DNA of 64,000 nucleotides from Janthinobacterium sp. LM6 (lineage in GTDB: Bacteria; Pseudomonadota; Gammaproteobacteria; Burkholderiales; Burkholderiaceae_D), in contig NZ_CP019510.1 of assembly GCF_002002885.1 (NCBI RefSeq), positions 1,984,001 to 2,048,000 of the forward strand, read 5' to 3'. The notes beneath the pieces are model-generated. The model had not been told where the DNA came from. It did no database searches and saw nothing but the letters and a program-made list of their open reading frames with translations. A program made the position numbers and the translations under genes. Of this stretch, positions 45,483 through 55,717 are shown one piece after another (positions within the stretch are counted from its first letter, which is position 1; each line of letters begins with the position of its first letter).

Positions 45483-46703
45483 ATGACAGCATCCTCCGCG
45501 AACACTGGTCCCTTGACGGGCATCAAAGTGCTGGAACTGGGCACCCTGATCGCGGGGCCGTTCTGCGCCCGCATGCTGGCCGAATTCGGCGCCGACGTGA
45601 TCAAGATCGAGTCGCCCGATGGCGGCGACCCCATCCGAACCTGGAGAGTGCTGAAGGACGGCACCTCGCTGTGGTGGTCGGTGCAGGCGCGCAACAAGAA
45701 AAGTCTCACCTTGAACCTGAAAACGCCCGAGGGCCGGGCGATTGCGCGCCAGCTGGCCCTGGAAGCGGACATCATCATCGAGAACTACCGCCCCGGCGTG
45801 CTGGAAAAGTGGGACCTCGGCTACGAGCAGCTCAAGAAAGAAAAACCGTCCATCATCATGGTGCGCCTGTCCGGCTTTGGCCAGACGGGACCGATGAAGG
45901 ATTTGCCCGGTTTCGGCGCCATCGGCGAGTCGATGGGCGGCTTGCGCTATGTGTCCGGCTTTGCCGACCGCCCGCCCGTGCGGGTCGGCGTGTCCATCGG
46001 CGACTCCGTGGCGGCCCTGCACGGCGTGATCGGCGCCATGATGGCCTTGCGCCACCGCGACGTGACGGGCGGCCGGGACGGAGGCGAAGGGCAGATGGTC
46101 GACGTGGCCCTGTACGAATCCGTGTTCAACCTGATGGAGTCCTTGGTGCCCGAATACGACCAGGCGGGCGTGGTGCGCGAGCGCACGGGCGGCTCGCTGC
46201 CCGGCATCGTGCCTTCGAATACCTACACCACGGGCGACGGCGAAAACATCGTCATCGCCGGCAACGGCGACGCCATCTTCAAGCGCCTGATGCTGGCCAT
46301 GGGCCGCATCGACATGGCGGGCGACCCGCAACTGGCGCGCAACGACGGCAGGGTGGCGCGCACGCAGGAAATCGACGACGCCATCGGCGCCTGGTGCGCC
46401 ACGCACACGATAGACAGCGCGCTGGCCGTCTTGACGGCGGCAGACGTGCCGGCTGGCAAAATCTACTCCGTGCGCGACATGCTGAGCGATCCGCAATTCC
46501 TCGCCCGCGACATGTTCGAACAACACCATTTCGCCGACGGCACGCCCGTCAAATTGCCCGCCATCAGCCCGAAACTGTCCGCCACGCCGGGCAAGACGCA
46601 GTGGCTGGGGCCGACCCTGGGCCAGCACAACGACGAGGTGCTGGCGTCGCTCGGCTATGATGCGGCCGCCATCGCGCGGCTCAAGGCCGATGGCGTGGTG
46701 TAA
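45483..46703 (+). CDS. CaiB/BaiF family CoA-transferase
   Basis: A 406-residue class III CoA-transferase that moves CoA between organic acids. GIKVLELGTLIAGPFCARMLAEFGADVIKIE (split) is the N-terminal CoA-binding motif, and the catalytic Asp is expected in the NYRPGVLEKWDLGYEQL region or shortly after (family Asp near residue 170, GFADRPPVRVG). The C-terminal half has the LARDMFEQHHFADGTPVKLP pattern. The start ATG at 45483 is 7 bp after recR. The substrate is not indicated by neighbours. Confidence 0.92.
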   Translation: MTASSANTGPLTGIKVLELGTLIAGPFCARMLAEFGADVIKIESPDGGDPIRTWRVLKDGTSLWWSVQARNKKSLTLNLKTPEGRAIARQLALEADIIIENYRPGVLEKWDLGYEQLKKEKPSIIMVRLSGFGQTGPMKDLPGFGAIGESMGGLRYVSGFADRPPVRVGVSIGDSVAALHGVIGAMMALRHRDVTGGRDGGEGQMVDVALYESVFNLMESLVPEYDQAGVVRERTGGSLPGIVPSNTYTTGDGENIVIAGNGDAIFKRLMLAMGRIDMAGDPQLARNDGRVARTQEIDDAIGAWCATHTIDSALAVLTAADVPAGKIYSVRDMLSDPQFLARDMFEQHHFADGTPVKLPAISPKLSATPGKTQWLGPTLGQHNDEVLASLGYDAAAIARLKADGVV

Positions 46704-46721
46704 TTCGCTATTAACCCACAG

Positions 46722-46764
46722 AATTAAAGCTGGGGTCAGGCCCGGCGGGTCTGACCCCTGAATT
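46722..46764. repeat. REP-like palindrome after the CoA-transferase
   Basis: GGGGTCAG (46732-46739) and CTGACCCC (46751-46758) form the stem, with an inner CCC/GGG, and AATT on both flanks. Same GGGGTC/GACCCC design as 41690-41716. Confidence 0.65.
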
Positions 46765-46791
46765 TGCTTCCCGACTTACTTGATATCGATC

Positions 46792-47925
46792 ATGCCTTCA
46801 TTGTTCCGCACCGCGCTTGCCCTGGCGTCCGCCGCCGTTCTTCTCTCCGCCTGCGCCAGCTTCCCCCACGACGCACCGATCGCCAGCTTGCGCCTGATCG
46901 GCGAACAGCGCATCGCTCTGAAGCAGGCTTTCAAGGGCACGACGGTGGGCGGCTTGTCCGGCATCGACTACGATGCGGCCAATAACAGCTGGGTGATGGA
47001 AAGCGATGATCGCTCGGAAATCAATCCGGCCCACTTCTACCGCGCCGCGCTCGATTACGACAGCCGCGCATTTGCCGGCGTCACCTTCAACAGCGTGCAT
47101 TTCTTCACGCAGCCCGACGGCAGCCGCTATCCGAACCTGGCCCATGCCAGGCTGGAGCAGGGCGACCAGGTGGCCGACATCGAAACCATCCGCGTCGATC
47201 CGCAGGACGGCAGCCTGTGGTACGGCAGCGAAGGCAACCGCAAGGTGGGCTTGCATCCGTTCGTGCGCCACGCGGACCGCGATGGGCATTATCTGGCTAC
47301 CTTGCCCACGCCCGCCATGTTCAATGTGTCGAAGGATGAAACGGGATCGCGCAACAACATGAGCTTCGAGGCGCTGTCGTTCTCGTCGGATGGCAAGAGC
47401 CTGTGGCTGGGCATGGAAGCGGCCCTGTACCAGGATGGCCCGCTGGCCACGCCCGACAACGGCTCCGTGGTGCGCATCACGCGCCTGGACCGCGCGGGCA
47501 CCGTGCTGGGCCAGTACGCGTATCCGATCGAGCCGGTGGCGTCGCGGCCCGCGCCGGGGAAGGAAGCGGACAATGGCGTGTCGGAAATCCTCGCCGTCAA
47601 CGATCACCAGGTGCTGGTGGTGGAGCGGGCCGGCGTGGAACACGCCGACGGCATCTACACGAATCACGTGCGCATCTACGAAATGGATACGCGGGGCGCC
47701 ACCGATATCCAGGCCATCCCGGCGCTGGCGGGCGCAAGCTATGTGCCGGCGCGCAAGCGATTGCTGCTGGATCTGGAAAAGACCGGTTTGCCGCGGGTCG
47801 ATAATATCGAAGGCATCAGCTGGGGCCCGCGCCTGGCGAACGGCCGCCGCAGCCTGGTGATGATTTCCGACGATAATTTCAACGCCCAGCAAGTCACGCA
47901 AATCCTTGCCTTCGAAGTGCTCTAG
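46792..47925 (+). CDS. Phytase-like esterase lipoprotein
   Basis: A 377-residue lipoprotein of the esterase-like phytase family. The lipobox is LLSAC (residue about 20). The body is a beta-propeller with [60 protein letters not shown] and the late [26 protein letters not shown] (split). The family is predicted to hydrolyse phosphate or carboxyl esters; the substrate here is unknown. The ATG at 46792 is preferred over a TTG at 46780. The last 32 bp overlap the convergent signalling gene. Confidence 0.88.
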   Translation: MPSLFRTALALASAAVLLSACASFPHDAPIASLRLIGEQRIALKQAFKGTTVGGLSGIDYDAANNSWVMESDDRSEINPAHFYRAALDYDSRAFAGVTFNSVHFFTQPDGSRYPNLAHARLEQGDQVADIETIRVDPQDGSLWYGSEGNRKVGLHPFVRHADRDGHYLATLPTPAMFNVSKDETGSRNNMSFEALSFSSDGKSLWLGMEAALYQDGPLATPDNGSVVRITRLDRAGTVLGQYAYPIEPVASRPAPGKEADNGVSEILAVNDHQVLVVERAGVEHADGIYTNHVRIYEMDTRGATDIQAIPALAGASYVPARKRLLLDLEKTGLPRVDNIEGISWGPRLANGRRSLVMISDDNFNAQQVTQILAFEVL

Positions 47926-50053
47926 TTTCCACGCTGGCCAACTGGCCCCTCTGCCTGGCCAGCATGGCCGTGATCGTGTCGTGCGGCGACGGGTGGCCTA
48001 AAAAGTATCCCTGCGCCATGTCGCAGCCGTATTCTTCCAGCATCAGCAGCTGCTCGTCCGTTTCCACGCCCTCGGCCACCACCACCATTTTCAAGCCATG
48101 CGCCATGGCGATGATGGCGCGCGTGATGGCCGCGTTTTCCGTATCCTGCGGCAAGCCGGCGATAAAACTCTTGTCGATCTTCAAGGCCCGCACGTCGAAG
48201 CGCTTTAAATAATTCATCGACGAATAGCCCGTGCCGAAGTCGTCGATGGAGAGATAGACGCCGATGCCGCGCAATTGCTCCAGGGTCACCATGGTGGCGC
48301 GCGCATCGTCCATCAATGTCCCTTCCGTCAATTCCAGCTCCAGCAGGCGCGCGTCGAGGCCCGTGTCGGCCAGGACCGACAGCACGATCTGCATCAGGTT
48401 TTCATCCTTGAATTGCTTGGCCGACAGGTTGACGGCCATGCGGATGGCGCGCCCGCCGTCGCTCTGCCACGCCTTGGCCTGGTTGCACGCCGTGCGCAGC
48501 ACCCATTCGCCGATGGGCACGATGAGTCCCGTCTCCTCGGCCAGCGGGATGAATTCCGTAGGCGAAATGATGCCCCGCTCGGGATGGCGCCAGCGGATCA
48601 GTGCTTCCACGCCGACGATCTGCGTGCTGGGCACGTCGATCTGCGGCTGGTACAGCAGGTACAGCTCGTTGTTCTGCAACGCTTTGCGCAAGCCCACTTC
48701 CATCTTGACGTGGCTCATGATTTCCATCGTCAGCGAAGAGCTGTACAGCTTGGCGTTGTTCTTGCCGCAGTTCTTCGCGTGGTACATGGCCGTGTCCGCA
48801 TATTTGAGCAGCGAGTTGCAATCCTCGCCATCTTCCGGATACAGCGAAATGCCGATGCTGGCCGTGACGAAAATCTCGTGCCCCTCGATCATGAAGGGCC
48901 GGCGCATGGCTTCCTTGACGCGGTGCGCCACGTTCAGCGCGTCTTCCACCCGTTCCAGGTCGGGAATCAGGATGGTGAATTCATCGCCGCCCAGGCGCGC
49001 CAGGTTGCTGCCGCCGAAGGTGGTTTCAAACTCGTGTTCGGCGCGCAGCACCAGGTCGCTGGGGCGGATGGTTTCGCGCAGGCGCTCGGACACCACCTTG
49101 AGCAAATGGTCGCCCACGTCGTGGCCCAGGGTGTCGTTGATGCGCTTGAAGGCGTCGAGGTCCATGAACAGCACGGCGAATTTCTTGTCGTGCTCTTTCG
49201 AGCGCGCCAGTTCCCGTTCCAGGGTTTCCAGGAACGCTTGCCGGTTGGGGATGCCCGTCAGGCTGTCGCAATACGCGAGGCGGCGGATCTGCTCTTCCGT
49301 GCGCTTGCGTTCGCTGATGTCGCGCACCAGGCCCAGCACCTCGTCGGCGCCCGTCGCCACCAGGCGCGCCTCGAAATGGCGCGTGCTGTCTTCATGCGTG
49401 AGCGTGTAGTCGACCGAGCCGATATGCTGCGTGGCCAGCACGGCGTGCGCCTTGTCGAGCAGGCGCGCGGCGATTTCGGGCGGCAGCACGTCGCGGATAT
49501 GGCTGCCCACGCAGTCGCTGAGAGAAAATCCCGCGCTGGCGTCGTGGCCCTGTTCGTAGTCGAGATAAAAGCCTTCGCGGTTCAGGCGAAAGAAGGTGTC
49601 GGGGATGGCGGCCAGCACGGCGCGGTTGTGCGCGTCGGCGATGCGCAGGCGGGCGATGGCATCGCTGGCGCGCAGCACGTACAGCACGCGGTGGCCGAGG
49701 ATGGGCCAGTTGATGGGCTTGGAAATGAAGTCGGTGGCGCCCACCTCGTAGGCGCGCGTGACGGCTTCCAGTTCGTCGCCGCCCGTGACCATGATGATGG
49801 GCACCGTGCCGCCCACTTCCTGGTGGCGGATTTCGCGGCACACGGCAAAGCCATCCATGGCCGGCATGTCGACGTCGAGCATGACCAGGTCCGGCCCGCT
49901 GTGCTTGTAGCTGGCCAGCGCCTGCACGCCGTCCTCGGCCTCGATCACGTCCAGGCCCACCTGCGTGAGCATTTGCCGCATCAGCAGGCGCATCACGGGA
50001 TCGTCGTCGGCCACCAGCACCAGGCCGCGGGGAGGGGAGAGGGGCGCTGTCAT
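47894..50053 (-). CDS. Response regulator with REC-PAS-GGDEF-EAL domains
   Basis: A 719-residue cyclic-di-GMP enzyme. The receiver domain (about 8-125) has the phospho-acceptor in [14 protein letters not shown] near residue 59; a PAS domain follows (about 140-260). The GGDEF domain (about 270-430) has intact LARLGGDEF near 356 and an NT/I-site region typical of cyclases. The EAL domain (about 450-700) has [12 protein letters not shown] and [16 protein letters not shown]. Both enzymatic signatures are present, so it may make and break c-di-GMP. It starts 1 nt after the stop of the hybrid kinase gene, which most likely phosphorylates it. Confidence 0.93.
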   Translation of the reverse strand: MTAPLSPPRGLVLVADDDPVMRLLMRQMLTQVGLDVIEAEDGVQALASYKHSGPDLVMLDVDMPAMDGFAVCREIRHQEVGGTVPIIMVTGGDELEAVTRAYEVGATDFISKPINWPILGHRVLYVLRASDAIARLRIADAHNRAVLAAIPDTFFRLNREGFYLDYEQGHDASAGFSLSDCVGSHIRDVLPPEIAARLLDKAHAVLATQHIGSVDYTLTHEDSTRHFEARLVATGADEVLGLVRDISERKRTEEQIRRLAYCDSLTGIPNRQAFLETLERELARSKEHDKKFAVLFMDLDAFKRINDTLGHDVGDHLLKVVSERLRETIRPSDLVLRAEHEFETTFGGSNLARLGGDEFTILIPDLERVEDALNVAHRVKEAMRRPFMIEGHEIFVTASIGISLYPEDGEDCNSLLKYADTAMYHAKNCGKNNAKLYSSSLTMEIMSHVKMEVGLRKALQNNELYLLYQPQIDVPSTQIVGVEALIRWRHPERGIISPTEFIPLAEETGLIVPIGEWVLRTACNQAKAWQSDGGRAIRMAVNLSAKQFKDENLMQIVLSVLADTGLDARLLELELTEGTLMDDARATMVTLEQLRGIGVYLSIDDFGTGYSSMNYLKRFDVRALKIDKSFIAGLPQDTENAAITRAIIAMAHGLKMVVVAEGVETDEQLLMLEEYGCDMAQGYFLGHPSPHDTITAMLARQRGQLASVETRALRRQGFA

Positions 50054-50054
50054 G

Positions 50055-52913
50055 TCAGTGTTCCTTCACGAGGATGGCGTTCAGCGATGCGCGTACGGCC
50101 AGGAAGGCTTGCTGCATCTGCTGCAGCAGGATGGTCGCGCCCTCGGTGCTGCCGGCGCGGCCCAGTTTTTCCATCTCCTTGCACAGCTGCGCCAGGCCAT
50201 CGGCGCCCACGTTGGCGCTGCCCGACTTGAGGCTGTGCGCCACCTTGCGCAACGCTTCCGCATCCGCTTTCGCGATGGCTTCGCGCATGGCGCTCAACTG
50301 GCGCGGCGTCTCGCCGGTAAACGCGAGAATGACGCGCTCGAGCAGCGCATCGCCATCCGTGCCGGACAGCGCGCGGATGTTTTCCAGCGCCTGCCGGTTC
50401 AGCGGTGGGCCGGATGCCGGGGCAGCAGGCGTCGGCGGCGTTGCCACGGGCGGCGGTTCGGGCGGCGCCTCCTGCGGCGTTTCGCTGTGGTGCACGGTGG
50501 CCGCGCGCGGCAGGGTGATCCAGCGGGCGATCGTGTGGCCCAGGTCTTGCTGCGTGAACGGTTTGCTCAGGTAATCGTCCATGCCGGCCGCCAGGCACGC
50601 TTCGCGGTCGCCCTGCAGCGCATTGGCCGTGATGGCGACGATGGGCAGCACGCGCGCGTGGCCGCAGTGCTGTTCATGGCGGCGGATTTCCGCCGTGGCG
50701 GCAAAGCCATCCATCACGGGCATCTGGCAATCCATCAGGATCAGATCGAAATCCTCGGCCTGCGCCGCCTGCAGGGCTTCTTCGCCGTTGCGCGCGCAGA
50801 CGACATCCAGGCCCAGGCTGTCGAGCATGGCCAGCGCCACTTCCACGTTGACGGGATTGTCTTCGGCCAGCAGCACGCGGCGGCGCTGGCGCCGGCCCAC
50901 CTGGCGCGCCGTGTGCGGCGGATGGATGCGCAGGCTGTCGCTGGCGCGCGGCGGCGTGACGATGCAGTCGAACAGGTCGCATTCGCGGGCCGGCTTGATC
51001 AGCTGGTAGGCCACGCCCGCCTCGCGCCGCTGCACCGGGTCGGCCGCCGCCTGTTCCGTGCTCAGCAGCAGCAGCTTGAGGTCGGCCAGCAGCGGGTCGC
51101 TCTTGATGTTGGCGGCCAGGGCCAGGCCGCTGGTGCGCGGCAATTCCATGTCGAGCAGGGCCACGGCATACGGCGTGCCCGCCTGGGCGGCCGCGCGCAG
51201 CTTGCCCAGGCAGTCGCTGGCCGTGCCGGCGCTGTCGCTGACGATGTGCCAGCTGGCCAGTTGCCGCTCCAGCACGGCGCGCGTGGCGGGTGTGTGGTCG
51301 ACGATCAAGGCGCGTAACCCTCGCGTGGTTTTCAGGTTGAAGGACGGGTCGTCGCTGTCGACCCGCCGCTTATCGAAATTTACTTCGAACCAGAAGATCG
51401 AGCCTTGCGTTAAAGCATTATCAACGCCGATAGTGCCGCCCATCAGCTCCACCAGCTGTTTCGAGATCGTCAGCCCCAGGCCCGTGCCGCCGTGCTTGCG
51501 CGTGGTCGAGCCGTCCGCCTGCGAAAACGATTCGAAGATGCGCGTCTGCGCCTCGCTCGATACGCCGATGCCCGTGTCGTGCACCTCGAAGCGCAAGCCC
51601 ACGCTGGGCGCGTCTTCGCTGCACACGGTCACTTTCACGGTGACCTTGCCCGTTTCCGTGAACTTGATGGCGTTGCCCAGCAGGTTGACGATGATCTGGC
51701 GCAAACGGTTCGGGTCGCCGCAAATGGCGATGGGGATGTCGTAGGCGATGTCGAATTCCAGGCTGATGTTTTTCGCTTCCGCCTGCGGCGCGAAGACGTG
51801 CTCTATGTCGTCGAGCAATTCGCGGAAATTGAAGCGGATGTATTCGACGCTCAGCTTGCCCGCCTCGATCTTGGAAAAATCGAGGATGTCGTTGATGATC
51901 ACCAGTAAATTCTGCCCGGAACGCTGCACCATGCTCGTGTAGTGGCGCTGCTGCGGGCTCAAAGGGCTGGCCAGCAGCAGTTCCGTCATGCCCAGCACGC
52001 CGTTCATCGGCGTGCGGATTTCATGGCTCATGGTGGCGAGGAAGGCGCTCTTCGCCTGGCTGGCCGCCTCGGCCGCATCCTTGGCCTTTTCCAGCTGCGC
52101 CGTGCGCACGCCCACCTGGCGCTCCAGCTGGTCGCGGTAATTGGCCAGGGTGCTGTCGCGGCTGTCGATCTGCGCCAGCATGTCGTTGAAACTGTCGATC
52201 AGCACGCCCAGCTCGTCGCTGCGCTGGTGCGCGATGCGGTGGCTGTAGGTCTGGCTGCTCGACACCTTCTGCGCCGTATCGATCAGCTTGGTGATCGGTT
52301 CGGCGATCACGCTCTTGAAGCGCCGCGCGAGGAACACGGCGACCAGAAAGGACAGCACGGTGGCGCCGCCGATGGCGCTCACGTGGCGGCCGATGTCGCG
52401 CCACATGTGGTTCAGGTCCGCCTCGATCAGCACGGCGCCGATGATCTGTTGCGGCTCGCCCGGCCGGTAGACGGGGCGGTACAGGCGCATGGCGGGCGCC
52501 AGGGTCGTGCCCGAGCCTTGCGTGACGGGCTGCACGGCCATGTCGGCCAGCAAGGCCGGGTCCATGTCTTCCGGCGCCGGCAGGCCGTCCGCATGCTGCG
52601 GCGCGCGGTACAGGGCGAACAGCCGGCCGCCTTTGTCGAACAGGGCCGCCTGGGCCACCTCGTTGCGCGCGGACAAGGCCGCCAGCACCTGTTCCGCCTG
52701 CCCCTGCGCCGATTTTCCCGCCAGCAAAGGCACCGCGCCGGCCGCACCGATCACGCCCGCCAGCGACAGCAGTTGCTTGCCTTCATCGTTTTTGTGGCTG
52801 AGCACGGACGTCAGCGCAAACGCCACGAACACCAGCAGCAGCGCGCAGCCCGACGACAGTACCGAGATCATGGTCAGCTTCTGGCTGATGCTGGAGCGTT
52901 GGAAATTGAACAT
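50055..52913 (-). CDS. Hybrid sensor histidine kinase, BarA-like (HAMP-HisKA-HATPase-REC-REC-Hpt)
   Basis: A 952-residue inner-membrane kinase. Two membrane helices (about 15-37 and 178-198) bound a periplasmic sensor; HAMP and a linker follow (to about 285). HisKA has [14 protein letters not shown] with His near 297. HATPase_c carries [20 protein letters not shown] and DTGIGV/GTGLGL. A first receiver-like domain (about 535-655) has [12 protein letters not shown]; a second (about 690-810) has [13 protein letters not shown] near 727. The Hpt domain has [12 protein letters not shown] with His near 892. Signal flows by phosphorelay, probably to the adjacent REC-GGDEF-EAL regulator. Confidence 0.94.
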   Translation of the reverse strand: MFNFQRSSISQKLTMISVLSSGCALLLVFVAFALTSVLSHKNDEGKQLLSLAGVIGAAGAVPLLAGKSAQGQAEQVLAALSARNEVAQAALFDKGGRLFALYRAPQHADGLPAPEDMDPALLADMAVQPVTQGSGTTLAPAMRLYRPVYRPGEPQQIIGAVLIEADLNHMWRDIGRHVSAIGGATVLSFLVAVFLARRFKSVIAEPITKLIDTAQKVSSSQTYSHRIAHQRSDELGVLIDSFNDMLAQIDSRDSTLANYRDQLERQVGVRTAQLEKAKDAAEAASQAKSAFLATMSHEIRTPMNGVLGMTELLLASPLSPQQRHYTSMVQRSGQNLLVIINDILDFSKIEAGKLSVEYIRFNFRELLDDIEHVFAPQAEAKNISLEFDIAYDIPIAICGDPNRLRQIIVNLLGNAIKFTETGKVTVKVTVCSEDAPSVGLRFEVHDTGIGVSSEAQTRIFESFSQADGSTTRKHGGTGLGLTISKQLVELMGGTIGVDNALTQGSIFWFEVNFDKRRVDSDDPSFNLKTTRGLRALIVDHTPATRAVLERQLASWHIVSDSAGTASDCLGKLRAAAQAGTPYAVALLDMELPRTSGLALAANIKSDPLLADLKLLLLSTEQAAADPVQRREAGVAYQLIKPARECDLFDCIVTPPRASDSLRIHPPHTARQVGRRQRRRVLLAEDNPVNVEVALAMLDSLGLDVVCARNGEEALQAAQAEDFDLILMDCQMPVMDGFAATAEIRRHEQHCGHARVLPIVAITANALQGDREACLAAGMDDYLSKPFTQQDLGHTIARWITLPRAATVHHSETPQEAPPEPPPVATPPTPAAPASGPPLNRQALENIRALSGTDGDALLERVILAFTGETPRQLSAMREAIAKADAEALRKVAHSLKSGSANVGADGLAQLCKEMEKLGRAGSTEGATILLQQMQQAFLAVRASLNAILVKEH

Positions 52914-53050
52914 GCGTCGCTGCTTCCCCGGTCGCCCGTTGACTGTTATTTAATTCCTATTGGAAAAATATAGACGCGAAGACACACCCTGATATTGATG
53001 TGGGTCTAATGGAGGAGAGGGGAGGGGAACTTATACGAGAGGAAATGAAT

Positions 53051-53074
53051 AGGGCGGTCTCACAAGACCGCCCT
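53051..53074. terminator. GC hairpin between two operons
   Basis: Perfect 10-bp stem AGGGCGGTCT-CACA-AGACCGCCCT. No clear T run on either side, so termination strength is uncertain. It lies downstream of cstA-ybdD (minus) and upstream of the hybrid kinase. Confidence 0.5.
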
Positions 53075-53094
53075 CAAATTATTGCTGAGCAACA

Positions 53095-53212
53095 ACACCT
53101 GACCCAGCCGTAGCGAGCGGAAGGGAGAGGCGGCCGAGAAGCGCAACCGTACTAAAGTACGGTGAGCATCGCAAGCCGCCTATACCGACGCGCAGCAGGC
53201 TGGGTCAGGTGT
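53095..53212 (+). repeat. Structured dispersed repeat, copy D
   Basis: Ends ACACCTGACCCAGCC (53095-53109) and GGCTGGGTCAGGTGT (53198-53212) pair perfectly over 15 bp although both differ from copies A and B. Internal hairpin ACCGTAC-TAAA-GTACGGT (53146-53163). The interior is nearly the same as copy B. It ends 4 bp from the ybdD stop. Confidence 0.88.
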
Positions 53213-53215
53213 CCG

Positions 53216-53419
53216 CTAACAACAACCGCCACGTTTGCCGGCCCCGCCGTAGCGGGCTTCCTGCCGTTCGCGGAAAAACTCTTCATACGTCATCATCGGC
53301 TCGCCGGGATGGGTCACTTCCCGGTGCGCCACGTAGGTGTCGTACTCGGGCAAGCCGCACATGAGCCGCATGCTTTGCCCCAGATACCGTCCCGCCTTGA
53401 TGATTTCGTCGATCATCAT
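53216..53419 (-). CDS. ybdD: YbdD/YjiX family small protein
   Basis: A 67-residue protein of the family that accompanies CstA-type transporters. AGRYLGQSMRLMCGLPEYD and YVAHREVTHPGEPMMTYEEFFRERQEARYGG (split) are the family pattern; it ends in GKRGGCC. Its start overlaps the cstA stop by 4 nt (ATGA). It is thought to help the transporter; mechanism unclear. Confidence 0.93.
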   Translation of the reverse strand: MMIDEIIKAGRYLGQSMRLMCGLPEYDTYVAHREVTHPGEPMMTYEEFFRERQEARYGGAGKRGGCC

Positions 53420-55476
53420 TGCACCGTGGGCATGGCCTGGAACGGCGTTTCCTTGGTGCTCGGGCGGCTGTCGGCGCGCGCCTTCAAAATCGTGCGGATG
53501 CCGAAGAACAGCACGCTGACGACGACGATGACGAAGAAGGCGGCCAGGCCGGCGTCCAGGTAATCGTTGAAGATGATCTGTTGCATCTGCGCCACCGACT
53601 TGGCCGGCGCCAGCAGGGTGCCTTCATCCAATGCCGCCGAGTATTTCTTGGCGTGCGCCAGGAAGCCGACGCGCGGGTTGGCGTCGAAAATCTTTTGCCA
53701 GCCCGCCGTCAGGGTGCACAGCAGCAGCCAGATGGTCGGCGTGATCGTCACCCACGCATACTGGCCACGTTTCATCTTGAACAGCACGCAGGTGCCGAGG
53801 ATCAGCGCGATGGCCGCCAGCATCTGGTTGGCGATGCCGAACAGCGGCCACAGGGTGTTGATGCCGCCCAATGGGTCGACCACGCCCTGGTACAGGAAGT
53901 AGCCCCAGGCCGCCACGCACAGGCCCGTGGCCAGCAGGTTGGCGATGACGTTTTCCGTCTTTTTCAAGCTTGGGACGAAGCTGCCCAGCAAGTCTTGCAG
54001 CATGAAGCGGCCGGCACGCGTGCCCGCATCGACGGCCGTCAGGATGAACAGCGCTTCGAACAGGATGGCGAAGTGGTACCAGAAGGCCATCATGGCCTTG
54101 CCGCCGATGGCGCCGGACAGAATCTGCGCCATGCCGACGGCCAGGGTCGGTGCGCCGCCGGCGCGCGAGATGATGCTGTGCTCGCCCACGTCCTTGGCCG
54201 TCTGCGTCAGCATGTCCGGCGTGACGTAGAAGCCCCATTGCGAGATCGCCTGTGCGGCGGACTCTGCCGTGGTGCCGATCAGGGCGGCCGGGCTGTTCAT
54301 GGCGAAATAGATGCCCGGCTCGATGGTCGAGGCGGCCACCAGGGCCATGATGGCAACGAACGATTCCATCAGCATGGCGCCATAGCCGATGAAGCGGGCG
54401 TGGCTTTCGTTTTCGATCATCTTCGGCGTGGTGCCCGAGGAAATCAGGGCGTGGAAGCCGGACACGGCGCCGCAGGCGATGGTGATGAACAGGAATGGGA
54501 ACAGGTTGCCCGACCAGACCGGACCGGAGCCGTCGATGAACTTGGTCATGGCCGGCATTTTCAGGTAAGGCGCGACGACGATGATGCCGATGGCCAGGCC
54601 CAGGATGGTGCCGATTTTCAGGAAAGTCGACAGGTAGTCGCGCGGCGCCAGCAGCAGCCACACGGGCAGCACGGAAGCGATGAAGCCGTAGCCGATCAGC
54701 ATCCACGTCAGTTCCGTGCCCGTGAACGTGAACATCGGGCCCAGCACGGCGTGTTCCTGCACGTACTGGCCGCCGATGATGGCCAGCATCAGCAAGACGA
54801 AGCCGATGATGGAAATTTCGCCGATGCGGCCCACGCGGATGAAGCGCGAGTACACGCCCATGAACAGGGCGATGGGAATCGTCGCCATCACGGTGAAGCT
54901 GCCCCATGGGGAGCCCGTCAGCGCCTTGACGACGATCAAGGCCAGCACGGCCAGGATGATGACCATGATCATGAAGCAGCCCAGCAAGGCGATCATGCCG
55001 GGAATTTCGCCCAGTTCAGCCTTGATCAGGTCGCCCAAGGAGCGGCCGTCGCGGCGCATGGAAATGAACAGCACGATGAAATCCTGCACGGCGCCCGCAA
55101 ACACGACGCCGGCGAGTATCCACAGCATGCCGGGCAGATAGCCCATCTGCGCGGCCAGCACGGGGCCGACCAGGGGGCCGGCGCCGGCGATCGCCGCGAA
55201 ATGGTGGCCGAACAGCACATATTTATTCGTCGGCACATGGTCGAGGCCATCGTTGTGCTTGAAGGCGGGCGTCATGCGGCGCGCATCGAGGCCCAGCACC
55301 TTGTCGGCGATGAACAGGCTGTAGAAACGGTAGGCGATCAGGTAGACGCAGACGGCGGCGATGACGATCCAGATTGCGCTGATCGGTTCGCCGCGTTGCA
55401 GGGCGACGACGCCCAGGGACCCGGCGCCTGCCAGCGCAAGCGCTGCCCAGCCGAGCTGTTTGAAAATGCGGTTCAT
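53416..55476 (-). CDS. cstA: Carbon starvation protein A / pyruvate transporter family
   Basis: A 686-residue membrane transporter with about 16-18 helices. FGHHFAAIAGAGPLVGPVLAAQMGYLPG (split, about 70-95) is the CstA signature; GFHALISSGTTPKMIENE and GMAQILSGAIGGKAMMAFWYHFA (split) are further conserved blocks. CstA and BtsT members import pyruvate and perhaps peptides under carbon limitation. GGAGGAAGC precedes the ATG. ybdD follows. The divergent Cache-domain kinase/regulator pair 241 bp away probably controls it. Confidence 0.95.
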   Translation of the reverse strand: MNRIFKQLGWAALALAGAGSLGVVALQRGEPISAIWIVIAAVCVYLIAYRFYSLFIADKVLGLDARRMTPAFKHNDGLDHVPTNKYVLFGHHFAAIAGAGPLVGPVLAAQMGYLPGMLWILAGVVFAGAVQDFIVLFISMRRDGRSLGDLIKAELGEIPGMIALLGCFMIMVIILAVLALIVVKALTGSPWGSFTVMATIPIALFMGVYSRFIRVGRIGEISIIGFVLLMLAIIGGQYVQEHAVLGPMFTFTGTELTWMLIGYGFIASVLPVWLLLAPRDYLSTFLKIGTILGLAIGIIVVAPYLKMPAMTKFIDGSGPVWSGNLFPFLFITIACGAVSGFHALISSGTTPKMIENESHARFIGYGAMLMESFVAIMALVAASTIEPGIYFAMNSPAALIGTTAESAAQAISQWGFYVTPDMLTQTAKDVGEHSIISRAGGAPTLAVGMAQILSGAIGGKAMMAFWYHFAILFEALFILTAVDAGTRAGRFMLQDLLGSFVPSLKKTENVIANLLATGLCVAAWGYFLYQGVVDPLGGINTLWPLFGIANQMLAAIALILGTCVLFKMKRGQYAWVTITPTIWLLLCTLTAGWQKIFDANPRVGFLAHAKKYSAALDEGTLLAPAKSVAQMQQIIFNDYLDAGLAAFFVIVVVSVLFFGIRTILKARADSRPSTKETPFQAMPTVQ

Positions 55477-55717
55477 GCTTCCTCCAGAGATTGACGGGCG
55501 CTGTGCCGTGCGATGATGTGTGCTGCCGAGCCTGGTCGTTGCCAGTTTGGTATGAATTGGTGTATCTGCAGCTTATGGCGAGTATTCAGGAATCGTATAA
55601 TTGCCGCAAGCGCAGCACTACGCAGTAACGCTCAGTATTACTACGCAGACCGATCGCGCCGCCGCGACGTAAAATCACGCATTCCCACCAGCATCGACGC
55701 CGCCGGAGCGCCAGGCC

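Noticed and set aside
48275..51317. Long plus-strand frames opposite the GGDEF-EAL and hybrid kinase genes
   Set aside because: Antisense shadows of high-GC codon bias; no recognisable domains or ribosome sites.
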